Source: Rhodospirillales bacterium (GTDB lineage: Bacteria > Pseudomonadota > Alphaproteobacteria > Rhodospirillales > Defluviicoccaceae). From it: a DNA stretch of 64,000 bases. Both the position numbers and the translations under genes were made by a program. Positions 16,873 through 24,285 of the stretch are shown here, in pieces (position 1 is the stretch's first letter; every line of letters starts with the position of its first letter). The notes beneath the pieces are model-generated. The model searched no databases and was not told the DNA's origin. It worked only from the letters and a program-made list of their open reading frames with translations. The stretch lies in contig JADJXQ010000001.1 in NCBI GenBank assembly GCA_016710335.1, forward strand, positions 186,001 to 250,000, in the 5' to 3' direction.

Positions 16873-18342
16873 ATGTTCATTGCAATGGTGTCCTCGGAGC
16901 TTGCGCCCGTTGCGAAGGTCGGTAGCGCCGCCGACGCCGTGTTCGGGTTGAGCCGCGAACTGGAGCTCCGAGGCCACACCGTCGAGATCATTCTGCCGAA
17001 GTACGACTGCCTTTGGTACGAGGAGATCTGGGCCCTCCACAAGACATGGGAGGACCTGTGGGTCCCGTGGCATGGCGGCGCCATCCCCTGTTCGGTGTGG
17101 TACGGTTTCGTGCACGGCCGCAGATGCTTTTTCATCGAGCCGCATTCCCGCGACAATTTCTTCAATCGAGGCTGCTTCTACGGCCATCCGGACGACCCCT
17201 ATCGCTTCGCTTTCTTCTGTCGGGCGACCCTGGAGTTCATGCTGAAGTCGGGCAAGCGCCCCGACATCATCCATTGCCACGACTGGCAGACCGGGCTTGT
17301 TCCGGTCTTGCTGTACGAGCTCTATCAGAACCTGGGGCTCGACCGGCAGCGGGTCTGCTACACCATCCACAATTTCAAGCATCAAGGCCTGTGCGGCGAG
17401 GCGCTGCTGTGGGCATGCGGCCTGGGGCGGCCAGAGTACTTCTTTCATCGCGACCGCCTGGGCGACAACGACAACCCGGCCGCCATCAACCTGATGAAAG
17501 GCGGGGTCGTCTACGCCAATCACGTGACGACTGTCTCGCCCCGCCATGCATGGGAGGTGATCCACACCGACCAGGGCCACGGCCTCGGCCCAACCTTGTC
17601 AACTCATTCAGCGAAGTTCACCGGCGTGCTGAATGGCCTCGACTATGACGAATGGAATCCGGAGACTGACCGCAGCATCCCATCGCACTACACCCGGTGG
17701 AATGCCGACGCCAAGTCCGCCAACGCGCAGGCGCTGCGCGAGCGGCTATGGTTACGCAACGACGGCATGCCGCTCGTCGCCTATGTCGGCCGGCTCGACG
17801 CGGACAACGGTATCCATCTCATCCAGCATTCGCTGTTCTACGGGATGGAGAGCGGGGCGCAGTTCGTTCTGTCGGGGGCCTCCCTCGACGCCGGTGTCAA
17901 TGACCACTTCTGGAAACTCAAGCAGCAGCTCAACGAAAGCCCGGATTGTCATCTGGAGATCGGGTGCAACGAACAGCTCGCCCACCTTATCTACGCCGGG
18001 GCCGACATTGTGGTGCTGCCGAGCATGGTCGAGCCGTGCGGCACCGCACAGCTCATCGCCATGCGGTATGGCGACGTGCCGGTCGTCCGCGCGGTCGGCG
18101 GCTTGGCCGACACCGTGTTCGACCGCGACCACTCGGACCGGCCGCCAGAGATGCGCAACGGCTACTGCTTCGCCGACGCAGACTTCTCCGGCGTCGAGTC
18201 GGCGCTCGGTCGCGCCATCCGGCTCTGGTACGAGAGCCCAACGGACTTCCGCCAATTGATGAACAACGGCTTGGCCATGGACTATTCGTGGTCCGCGCCG
18301 GGTGGGCACTACCTCGGCATCTATGAACAGATACGCTGCTAG
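16873..18342 (+). CDS. glgA: Glycogen synthase (GT5), with changed donor loop
   Basis: 489 residues, GT-B fold. It transfers glucose from ADP- or UDP-glucose to the growing glucan. The body matches glgA genes that pair with glgP (HCHDWQTGLVPVLLYELYQN near residue 136; TIHNFKHQGLCGEALL near 167). Two normally conserved donor-site features differ. The N-terminal loop usually reads KVGGLADV but is KVGSAADAV here, and the C-terminal segment reads PSMVEPCGTAQLIAMRYG, where relatives have a Tyr before EPCG. Lys15 and the Glu remain. Activity may be modified rather than lost. It is 37 bases downstream of glgP, with no glgB or glgC in the window. Confidence 0.92.
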   Translation: MFIAMVSSELAPVAKVGSAADAVFGLSRELELRGHTVEIILPKYDCLWYEEIWALHKTWEDLWVPWHGGAIPCSVWYGFVHGRRCFFIEPHSRDNFFNRGCFYGHPDDPYRFAFFCRATLEFMLKSGKRPDIIHCHDWQTGLVPVLLYELYQNLGLDRQRVCYTIHNFKHQGLCGEALLWACGLGRPEYFFHRDRLGDNDNPAAINLMKGGVVYANHVTTVSPRHAWEVIHTDQGHGLGPTLSTHSAKFTGVLNGLDYDEWNPETDRSIPSHYTRWNADAKSANAQALRERLWLRNDGMPLVAYVGRLDADNGIHLIQHSLFYGMESGAQFVLSGASLDAGVNDHFWKLKQQLNESPDCHLEIGCNEQLAHLIYAGADIVVLPSMVEPCGTAQLIAMRYGDVPVVRAVGGLADTVFDRDHSDRPPEMRNGYCFADADFSGVESALGRAIRLWYESPTDFRQLMNNGLAMDYSWSAPGGHYLGIYEQIRC

Positions 18343-18477
18343 TGGTTCCGTGCTGAGGGTCGAGTCTTATCCGTCGCAGGACAACTCCTGTGGGTCAGCC
18401 GGCTTTTTTCCAGCCAACGGCACAAATGGCAAAAACAAAGTGACAGGTTGTAACATTGCTTCTATGTTGATTTCAGT

Positions 18478-18513
18478 TCAGACACAAAAGTCGGCTCAGA
18501 CATAAAAGTCGGC
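18478..18513. repeat. Tandem 18-bp direct repeat
   Basis: Two adjacent 18-base copies (18478-18495 and 18496-18513) differing at one position; the shared core is ACA/TAAAAGTCGGC. They lie in an AT-richer patch of non-coding DNA. Multiple short direct repeats of this kind are known at the ends of IS21-family elements, so this could be a remnant terminus. No istA/istB remnant is visible nearby, so that reading is weak. Confidence 0.7.
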
Positions 18514-18519
18514 AGTGAC

Positions 18520-18671
18520 CGGCCCGGGTTTTGGGAGAAGCATCAAGCGATAGAAATTTACAACGACGAAGAACACAAAATCAGATGCCGTCGCAGACGG
18601 CGAGCGACGCTGCCGCGAGGTGTGGCGGTCGTTGCAGGCAAGATTAAATACTGATCTTGCCTGTTTTTTTG
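18520..18671 (+). ncRNA. Candidate small RNA upstream of an orphan terminator
   Basis: A strong plus-strand terminator at 18636-18671 ends nothing obvious, since glgA stops 294 bases earlier. The preceding 110 bases hold a short tight hairpin (GCCGTC at 18587-18592, loop GCA, GACGGC at 18596-18601) and further GC-rich pairing potential, after an unpaired A-rich stretch (18551-18580). No ribosome site or open frame of quality is present. This fits a small regulatory RNA of 100-150 bases, or a long glgA 3' UTR. The 5' end is a guess. Confidence 0.35.
18636..18671 (+). terminator. Rho-independent terminator
   Basis: Perfect 10-bp stem (CAGGCAAGAT at 18636-18645, ATCTTGCCTG at 18655-18664), 9-base AT-rich loop, then seven T residues (18665-18671). 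The T run is only on the plus-strand side, so it acts on rightward transcripts. It is either the distal end of glgP-glgA mRNA or the end of a separate small RNA. Confidence 0.92.
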
Positions 18672-18813
18672 AGCACGGCTCTTCGAGCCCCGGTATTTCA
18701 GCGGCACCGCCCCGTGTTGGAGGACGCCGCCGGATCCCGAGCGGCGGGATGCAAATGTCGTCCCGTCTCGCGCACCAGGGATCACCCGGCGCCGGATGGG
18801 CTCCCCAACATCC

Positions 18814-20214
18814 TCAGACGGCGGCGATGGTCGGCGGTTGGATCCCGCTCTGCAGAAGCTGGTCAGACAACTGGGCGATCTGGCGGGCGAGCGCGTCCGA
18901 GGTCGCCGCCTCGCAGCGGCCCACCAGGACCGGTTGGGTGTTGGACGCCCGCAGCAGCCACCAGCCATCCGGCGACGAGACGCGGACGCCGTCGATGGTC
19001 TTGACGTCGACGCCCGACGCCTCGCCCAGTCGGCCCTTGACTTCGTCGATCACCGAGCGCTTGCGCTCGTCCGGACAGTCGATGCGGATCTCCGGCGTGT
19101 TGATCATCTGCGGCAACGCATCCCGCATCTCGCCCAGGCTCCGGTCGGAGCCGGCGACGATGGACAGCAGCCGCACCGCCGCATAGAGCGCGTCGTCATA
19201 GCCGTAGTAGCGATGGGCGAAAAACATGTGGCCGCTCATCTCCCCGGCTAGCGGGGCTCCGGTTTCGGCCATCATCGTCTTGATGGGCGAGTGGCCGGTG
19301 CGGCACATCAACGGCTTGCCGCCCATGCGGGCGATCTCGTCGAAGAACACTTGGCTCGCCTTGACGTCGGTGATGACGATGGCGCCCGGGATCTCCGCCA
19401 GGATCGGCCGGGCCAGGATCAACAGGAGCTGGTCCCCCCACAGGACGCGACCTGCGGCGTCGACCACGCCGATGCGGTCGCCATCGCCGTCGAAGGCGAT
19501 GCCAAGATCGCAGCGGCTGGCGACAACCGTCTCTTGCAACTGCTCAAGGTTCTCGACCACGGTCGGATCCGGATGATGGGCGGGGAAGCGGCCATCCACC
19601 TCATCGTTGATAAGGACGTGGCGTCCCGGCAGATCGGCGCACATCCGCCGCACCGCGTCGCCGGCGGCGCCGTTGCCGGGATCCCATGCCACCGAGAGCT
19701 CCCGCCCCGGCTCGTAATCCGCGAGCAGCCGCCGGACATAGTCCGCCTCGACGGCGCGTTGTTGCGCACGGCCCTCGCCGCGCACGAACGGTCCCCGCTC
19801 GGCGCGCCGGCCGAGCTTGAGGATGTCTTCCCCGAAGAACGGGCGGCCCATCAGCACCATCTTGATGCCGTTGTATTCGGGCGGATTGTGCGAGCCGGTG
19901 ATCATCATGCCGGCGTCGGCGCCGAGATGCCGGGCGCTGAAATAGAGCATCGGGGTCGGGCCGCGACCGACCCGATGGACGGTCATGCCGCTGCTGATCA
20001 GCCCATCCACCAGCACCCGCTCCAACTCCGGCGACGTCAGGCGGCCGTCATACCCGACCGCCACCGACGCGCCGCCGGCCTCGGCGACACTGGAGCCGAA
20101 GGCGCGGCCGATACGGTGCACGCCTTCGACCGTGAGCGTCTCGCCGACGATGCCGCGGATGTCGTACTCGCGGAAGATCGTCGGATGCAGGTCCATGGAC
20201 GCCGCGATCGTCAT
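18814..20214 (-). CDS. Phosphomannomutase/phosphoglucomutase
   Basis: 466 residues, alpha-D-phosphohexomutase family (AlgC/ManB-like). It interconverts mannose or glucose 6-phosphate and 1-phosphate through a phosphoserine. Visible motifs are FREYDIRGIVG at the N-terminus, the phosphoserine loop GMMITGSHNPPEYNGIK near residue 100, the magnesium loop FDGDGDRIGV near 243, and the sugar-specificity loop GEMSGHMFFAHRYYGYDDAL near 326. The ATG start lies 2 bases after the ugd stop, so it is the last gene of galU-ugd-mutase. The product supplies hexose 1-phosphate for GalU and/or GDP-mannose synthesis. Confidence 0.95.
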   Translation of the reverse strand: MTIAASMDLHPTIFREYDIRGIVGETLTVEGVHRIGRAFGSSVAEAGGASVAVGYDGRLTSPELERVLVDGLISSGMTVHRVGRGPTPMLYFSARHLGADAGMMITGSHNPPEYNGIKMVLMGRPFFGEDILKLGRRAERGPFVRGEGRAQQRAVEADYVRRLLADYEPGRELSVAWDPGNGAAGDAVRRMCADLPGRHVLINDEVDGRFPAHHPDPTVVENLEQLQETVVASRCDLGIAFDGDGDRIGVVDAAGRVLWGDQLLLILARPILAEIPGAIVITDVKASQVFFDEIARMGGKPLMCRTGHSPIKTMMAETGAPLAGEMSGHMFFAHRYYGYDDALYAAVRLLSIVAGSDRSLGEMRDALPQMINTPEIRIDCPDERKRSVIDEVKGRLGEASGVDVKTIDGVRVSSPDGWWLLRASNTQPVLVGRCEAATSDALARQIAQLSDQLLQSGIQPPTIAAV

Positions 20215-20216
20215 GG

Positions 20217-21614
20217 TCAAACGGCGGCCTCTTCGGGAACCTGCTCCTCTGGAACCCGCTCCGGCACCTTGGCGAAGGCGGCGGCCGGCGGTGCTTCGCG
20301 GGGGCACACGCGCGGACGGCCGATCGACGTGTAGTCGAAGCCGGCGCTGGCCATTTCGCCGGGATCGTAGACGTTGCGGAGGTCGATCATCACCGGCGAC
20401 CTGAGCAGGCTCTTTACCCGGCCGAGGTCGAGCAGCCGGAACTCGTTCCATTCGGTGATGATCGCCACCGCGTCGGCGTCGGTCATCGCGTCATAGGCGC
20501 TGTCGCACCACTGCACGTCGTCCAGCAGCTTCCTCGCCTCGGCCATGCCTTCCGGATCGAAGGCCTGGATCGCGGCACCGGCCTTCTGCAGGGCGGGAAT
20601 GATGTCGAGACTGGGGCTGTCGCGCATGTCGTCGGTGTTCGGCTTGAAGGTGAGCCCGAGCACGGCGATGGTCTTGCCGCTGACCGAGCCGCCGCAGGCG
20701 GCGACGATGCGCTCCGCCATCAGCGCCTTGCGCCGGTCGTTGATGTCGATCACCGTCTCGACGATGCGCATCGGGCTCGACGCCAGTTGCGCCGTGTGAA
20801 CCAGCGCCAGCGTGTCCTTGGGGAAGCACGATCCGCCGTAGCCGGGACCGGCGTGCAGGAACTTGCGGCCGATGCGGCCGTCGAGACCGATGCCGCGGGC
20901 GACATCGTGGACGTTGGCGCCGATCCGCTCGCACAGGTCGGCGACCTCGTTGATGAAGGTGATCTTGACCGCGAGGAACGCGTTGGCGGCGTACTTTGTG
21001 AGTTCGGAGGTCGAGCGCGAGGTAAACAGGATGGGCGTCTCGATCAGGTACAGAACCCGGTAGAGCTGGCGCATGATGTCCTGGGCGCGCTCGCTGTCGG
21101 TGCCGATCACCACCCGGTCCGGGCGCATGAAGTCGTTGATGGCCGAGCCTTCGCGCAGGAACTCCGGGTTGGAGACCACGTCGAAATCGGCGTCCGGGCG
21201 GGCCTCGCGGATGATCCGCTCGATCTCGTCGCCGGTGCCGACCGGCACCGTCGACTTGGTAACCACCACCGTGTAGCCGTTGAGCGCCGCCGCAATCTCG
21301 CGGGCCGCGGCGTAGACGAACGTGAGGTCGGCATGGCCGTCACCGCGGCGGCTGGGCGTGCCGACCGCAATGAATACGGCATCCGCTTCGCGAACCGCCT
21401 GCCGCAGATCGGTGGTGAACTTCAGTCGGCCGGCGTTGACGTTGCTGGCGACCAAGCCGTCCAGACCCGGCTCGAAAATCGGCATCTCGCCGCGCAGCAG
21501 GCGGTCGATCTTGCTCTTGTCGTTGTCGACGCAGGTGACGTTGACGCCGAACTCGGAAAAACACGCACCGGAAACCAGACCGACATAGCCGGTCCCAATC
21601 ATCGCAACTTTCAT
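20217..21614 (-). CDS. ugd: UDP-glucose 6-dehydrogenase
   Basis: 465 residues. It oxidises UDP-glucose to UDP-glucuronate in two NAD-dependent steps. The Rossmann start MKVAMIGTGYVGLVSGACFS, the TKSTVPVGTGDEIE strand, the NPEFLREGSAINDF segment and the catalytic cysteine in GPGYGGSCFPKDTLALV (near residue 261) are all present. The C-terminal extension after the UDP-binding domain is slightly long and rich in Pro/Glu. It sits 3 bases from galU, which makes its substrate. The UDP-glucuronate would serve acidic exopolysaccharide, matching the amidotransferase and glycosyltransferases at the left end of the window. Confidence 0.97.
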   Translation of the reverse strand: MKVAMIGTGYVGLVSGACFSEFGVNVTCVDNDKSKIDRLLRGEMPIFEPGLDGLVASNVNAGRLKFTTDLRQAVREADAVFIAVGTPSRRGDGHADLTFVYAAAREIAAALNGYTVVVTKSTVPVGTGDEIERIIREARPDADFDVVSNPEFLREGSAINDFMRPDRVVIGTDSERAQDIMRQLYRVLYLIETPILFTSRSTSELTKYAANAFLAVKITFINEVADLCERIGANVHDVARGIGLDGRIGRKFLHAGPGYGGSCFPKDTLALVHTAQLASSPMRIVETVIDINDRRKALMAERIVAACGGSVSGKTIAVLGLTFKPNTDDMRDSPSLDIIPALQKAGAAIQAFDPEGMAEARKLLDDVQWCDSAYDAMTDADAVAIITEWNEFRLLDLGRVKSLLRSPVMIDLRNVYDPGEMASAGFDYTSIGRPRVCPREAPPAAAFAKVPERVPEEQVPEEAAV

Positions 21615-21617
21615 GGA

Positions 21618-22592
21618 TCAACCCTTGGCTGGTGCGGCAGAACGATGCTCTGCCTTCTGCTTTGCTTCCGACTTGCCTGCTTCCGACGTGCCGGACGACT
21701 CAATGCTCCCGGGCACCTCAGCGTCGAGGTACTTCCGCAGCATCGCGCGCAACTGACTGTTCATGTCGCTGCGGTGCAGCGCGAACGCCAGGTTCGCTTC
21801 CAGGTAGCCCAGCTTGTTGCCGCAGTCGAACCGGGTGCCTTCGAAACGAACGCCATGGAAAGGCACCAGACCGATGGTCCGCGCCATGGCGTCGGTTAAC
21901 TGAATCTCGTTGCCGGCACCGCGATCCTGGTGCTCCAGCACGGTCAACACGATCGGCTCCAGGATGTAACGGCCGATGATGCCCAACCGCGACGGCGCCT
22001 TGTCGGGCGCCGGCTTCTCGACCAGGCCTTTCGCCCGCACGCAACGGCCGAAATCTTCCTCCAGGTCGAGAATGCCGTAGCTCTTGACCTGATCCTTCGG
22101 CACCTCCTCGATCGCCACCAGATTGCCGCCCATCTCCCGATGAACCTCGACCATCTGCTTGAGACAGCCGGTGGCGGAGAGGATGAGGTCGTCGGCGAGC
22201 AGCACCGCGAACGGCTCGTCGCCGATGAAGTTGCGGGCGCACCACACCGCGTGACCGAGGCCCATCGGCTCCTGTTGGCGGGTGTACGAGATGTGGCCCG
22301 GCGGCGGCATCCAGTCGAGTACCGACTTGAGCGCCTCGTCAGCGCCGCGCTCGCGGAGGATCTGCTCCAACTCGACGCTGTGGTCGAAGTGATCCTCGAT
22401 CGCACTCTTGGCGCGCCCGGTGACGAATACGAACTCCTCGATGCCCGCCTGCTGCGCCTCTTCCACGGCGTACTGGATCAACGGTTTGTCGACGACCGGC
22501 AGCATCTCCTTCGGCATGGCCTTGGTTGCCGGAAGAAACCGCGTCCCGAGACCGGCCACCGGAAACACCGCCTTACGAATCGGCTTCGGCAT
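21618..22592 (-). CDS. galU: UTP-glucose-1-phosphate uridylyltransferase
   Basis: 324 residues. It makes UDP-glucose from UTP and glucose 1-phosphate. The nucleotide-binding start KAVFPVAGLGTRFLPATKAM is intact, as are MPKEMLPVVDKPLIQYAVEE, QEPMGLGHAVWCARNFIGDE and the lysine in LVEKPAPDKAPS. The start ATG has an AAGGG ribosome site; the open frame continues upstream without family similarity. The last about 30 residues are charged and low-complexity (EAGKSEAKQKAEH), which is common in this family. First gene of galU-ugd-mutase. Confidence 0.97.
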   Translation of the reverse strand: MPKPIRKAVFPVAGLGTRFLPATKAMPKEMLPVVDKPLIQYAVEEAQQAGIEEFVFVTGRAKSAIEDHFDHSVELEQILRERGADEALKSVLDWMPPPGHISYTRQQEPMGLGHAVWCARNFIGDEPFAVLLADDLILSATGCLKQMVEVHREMGGNLVAIEEVPKDQVKSYGILDLEEDFGRCVRAKGLVEKPAPDKAPSRLGIIGRYILEPIVLTVLEHQDRGAGNEIQLTDAMARTIGLVPFHGVRFEGTRFDCGNKLGYLEANLAFALHRSDMNSQLRAMLRKYLDAEVPGSIESSGTSEAGKSEAKQKAEHRSAAPAKG

Positions 22593-22795
22593 GATTACCC
22601 TTCGCGCTTGATCATTGATCTTGCAACGCACATTTTGCCGACAGCACTCTGCCATAGAAGCGCACAGAACGCAACCACCGCGTGCGGAGTCGGCGATCGG
22701 CAACTCCAGAATGAGGGTGGCACGGGATCGGCGGCAATGTCGGAATGGCGTTGCGGATCGGGATGGTCGAAGCCGCCAGTATACCCGCCGCCGCC

Positions 22796-23530
22796 TCAAC
22801 GACCCAGTAAAACTTGCCGGGCCTGATTTATCTTGGCAGCCAGGTAGTTGGAGCCGCCCTTGTCGGGGTGCAGGGACGCGATCAGGCGCTGGTGCGCGGC
22901 CTTGATGTCCGCATCTCCGGCACCGGGCGCGAGACCGAGCACATCATAAGCCTCCTCGCGGTTCATGGTCACGGTTTCGCTCGATGCCCGCCGGTCGTTC
23001 CCTGAATCGCCATCGTCGTGCTCAGCATGCATGCCGCTTCGCCAGTCCGGGTGGGCGCGGTCCAGATACGCCTCAAGCACCCGCTCCGATTCGGCGTCCG
23101 ACGCGCTGACCACCTCCAGAAGCTGAAGCAGTTGCCGGGCCGAGAGATCGTTCAGCCGCCGGCCGACGAACGGTCCCTCCCGTACCTCGCCATCCATGGC
23201 GCCGCTGTCGTGATCGAGCACCATGCGGAGATAGCGGGTCTCGAGGTTGGTGGTCCGGCCGCTGCTGCCGATGCCGGCGGCGCGGGCATGGTTCTTCATG
23301 GTGCGCTGGGCGCGGTAGAGGCGCGCCGCCATCGGCATGAGCACCATGGCGCTGCCGATCGCCCAGCCGAGGCGCCCGGTTACGGCGAGGAACACCGTCA
23401 CGGCCACCAGTGCGACGATGGCGAGCCATGTCAGCGCGGCGGTCAGCGCCTTGGGATCGGCTTCCACGAACCACTTGATGATGAGAAGAAAGCCGCCCAG
23501 CAGCGCCAGTCCCAGAAGCAGGTAAGCCAA
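22796..23530 (-). CDS. Membrane-anchored J-domain protein
   Basis: 244 residues. Two hydrophobic helices lie at about 1-20 and 32-52, with a third weak segment at about 55-68. A linker region follows, and a C-terminal J domain (about 188-244) carries the HPD signature in LIASLHPDKGGSNYLAAKIN. J domains stimulate DnaK ATPase, so it may recruit DnaK to the inner membrane. The order (membrane helices first, J domain last) resembles the DjlA-like/TIM14-type proteins of alphaproteobacteria. It follows the VWA gene by 5 bases and is probably co-translated with it. Confidence 0.9.
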   Translation of the reverse strand: MAYLLLGLALLGGFLLIIKWFVEADPKALTAALTWLAIVALVAVTVFLAVTGRLGWAIGSAMVLMPMAARLYRAQRTMKNHARAAGIGSSGRTTNLETRYLRMVLDHDSGAMDGEVREGPFVGRRLNDLSARQLLQLLEVVSASDAESERVLEAYLDRAHPDWRSGMHAEHDDGDSGNDRRASSETVTMNREEAYDVLGLAPGAGDADIKAAHQRLIASLHPDKGGSNYLAAKINQARQVLLGR

Positions 23531-23535
23531 CCGAG

Positions 23536-24258
23536 TCAGCGCCCCTTCATCTGATGGGCGATCCGCAACACCGTGCCGCCCCGGCGCCCCGCCAGATCCT
23601 CCAGTGCCGGCCTCCCGCCGGCCGCGAACACGGCGACAGCGCTCAGCAGTTCTCGCAGCATGTCGGCGCTGCCCTCGTCGAAGCGCAGGTAGGCGCCGTT
23701 GGTCAGCCGCGCGATCTCCTTGAACGCGTACGCGGCGACCGTCATGCCGCCCTCATGGAACATGAACGCCGGCACTCCGAGCACGCCCAGTTCCCCCGCC
23801 AGTCGCCCCAGGCGATCCACGTCCTCTTCGACCGCGTCGCCGACGAACACCAGGGCGTTGACCTTGCGGTTCCGGGTCTCATTGACGGCATGGTGCAAGA
23901 CCTTGCCGATCTGGGTCTCGCCGGCGCGACAGGTGACCGACGTCATCAGACGCACCAGCGGCTGCGCCTCGGTCAGCCACGGGCTCACTCGGAACTCGCC
24001 GAAGCCGCGATAGAAGCAGAGCTGGATCTCGAGCCCGCCCAAAGCAGCAGTCTCGGTGAACATTTCCCCCTGCAGGCGTGCGGCGTGATCCCAGGTGGGC
24101 TGGCGGCTCGCTGTCGCATCGAGAGCGAACATCAGCCGTCCGCGTCCCGTCGCCGGCTTGGCGCTGGGCGCACTCCGCACTTTGGCCAGAAACGCATCCA
24201 CCTCGGCCGAGGAAGGCGGTTTCGAAGGCAGACCAGATTCATGACCACCCGGCATCAC
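23536..24258 (-). CDS. VWA-domain protein paired with a J-domain protein
   Basis: 240 residues, no signal peptide. A von Willebrand A-like fold starts near residue 40 (GRLMFALDATASRQPTWDHA). The metal-site motif DxSxS is replaced by DATAS, so the MIDAS is degenerate but partly preserved. Later strands NALVFVGDAVEEDVDRLG and GVPAFMFHEGGMTVAAYAFK fit the VWA core. It forms a tight pair with the downstream J-domain gene, an arrangement I recognise from other alphaproteobacteria but with no assigned function. The molybdopterin oxidoreductase stops 27 bases upstream, so all three may share a transcript. Confidence 0.85.
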   Translation of the reverse strand: MMPGGHESGLPSKPPSSAEVDAFLAKVRSAPSAKPATGRGRLMFALDATASRQPTWDHAARLQGEMFTETAALGGLEIQLCFYRGFGEFRVSPWLTEAQPLVRLMTSVTCRAGETQIGKVLHHAVNETRNRKVNALVFVGDAVEEDVDRLGRLAGELGVLGVPAFMFHEGGMTVAAYAFKEIARLTNGAYLRFDEGSADMLRELLSAVAVFAAGGRPALEDLAGRRGGTVLRIAHQMKGR

Positions 24259-24285
24259 GTCATCCCGTGCACAACCGCTGATGGT

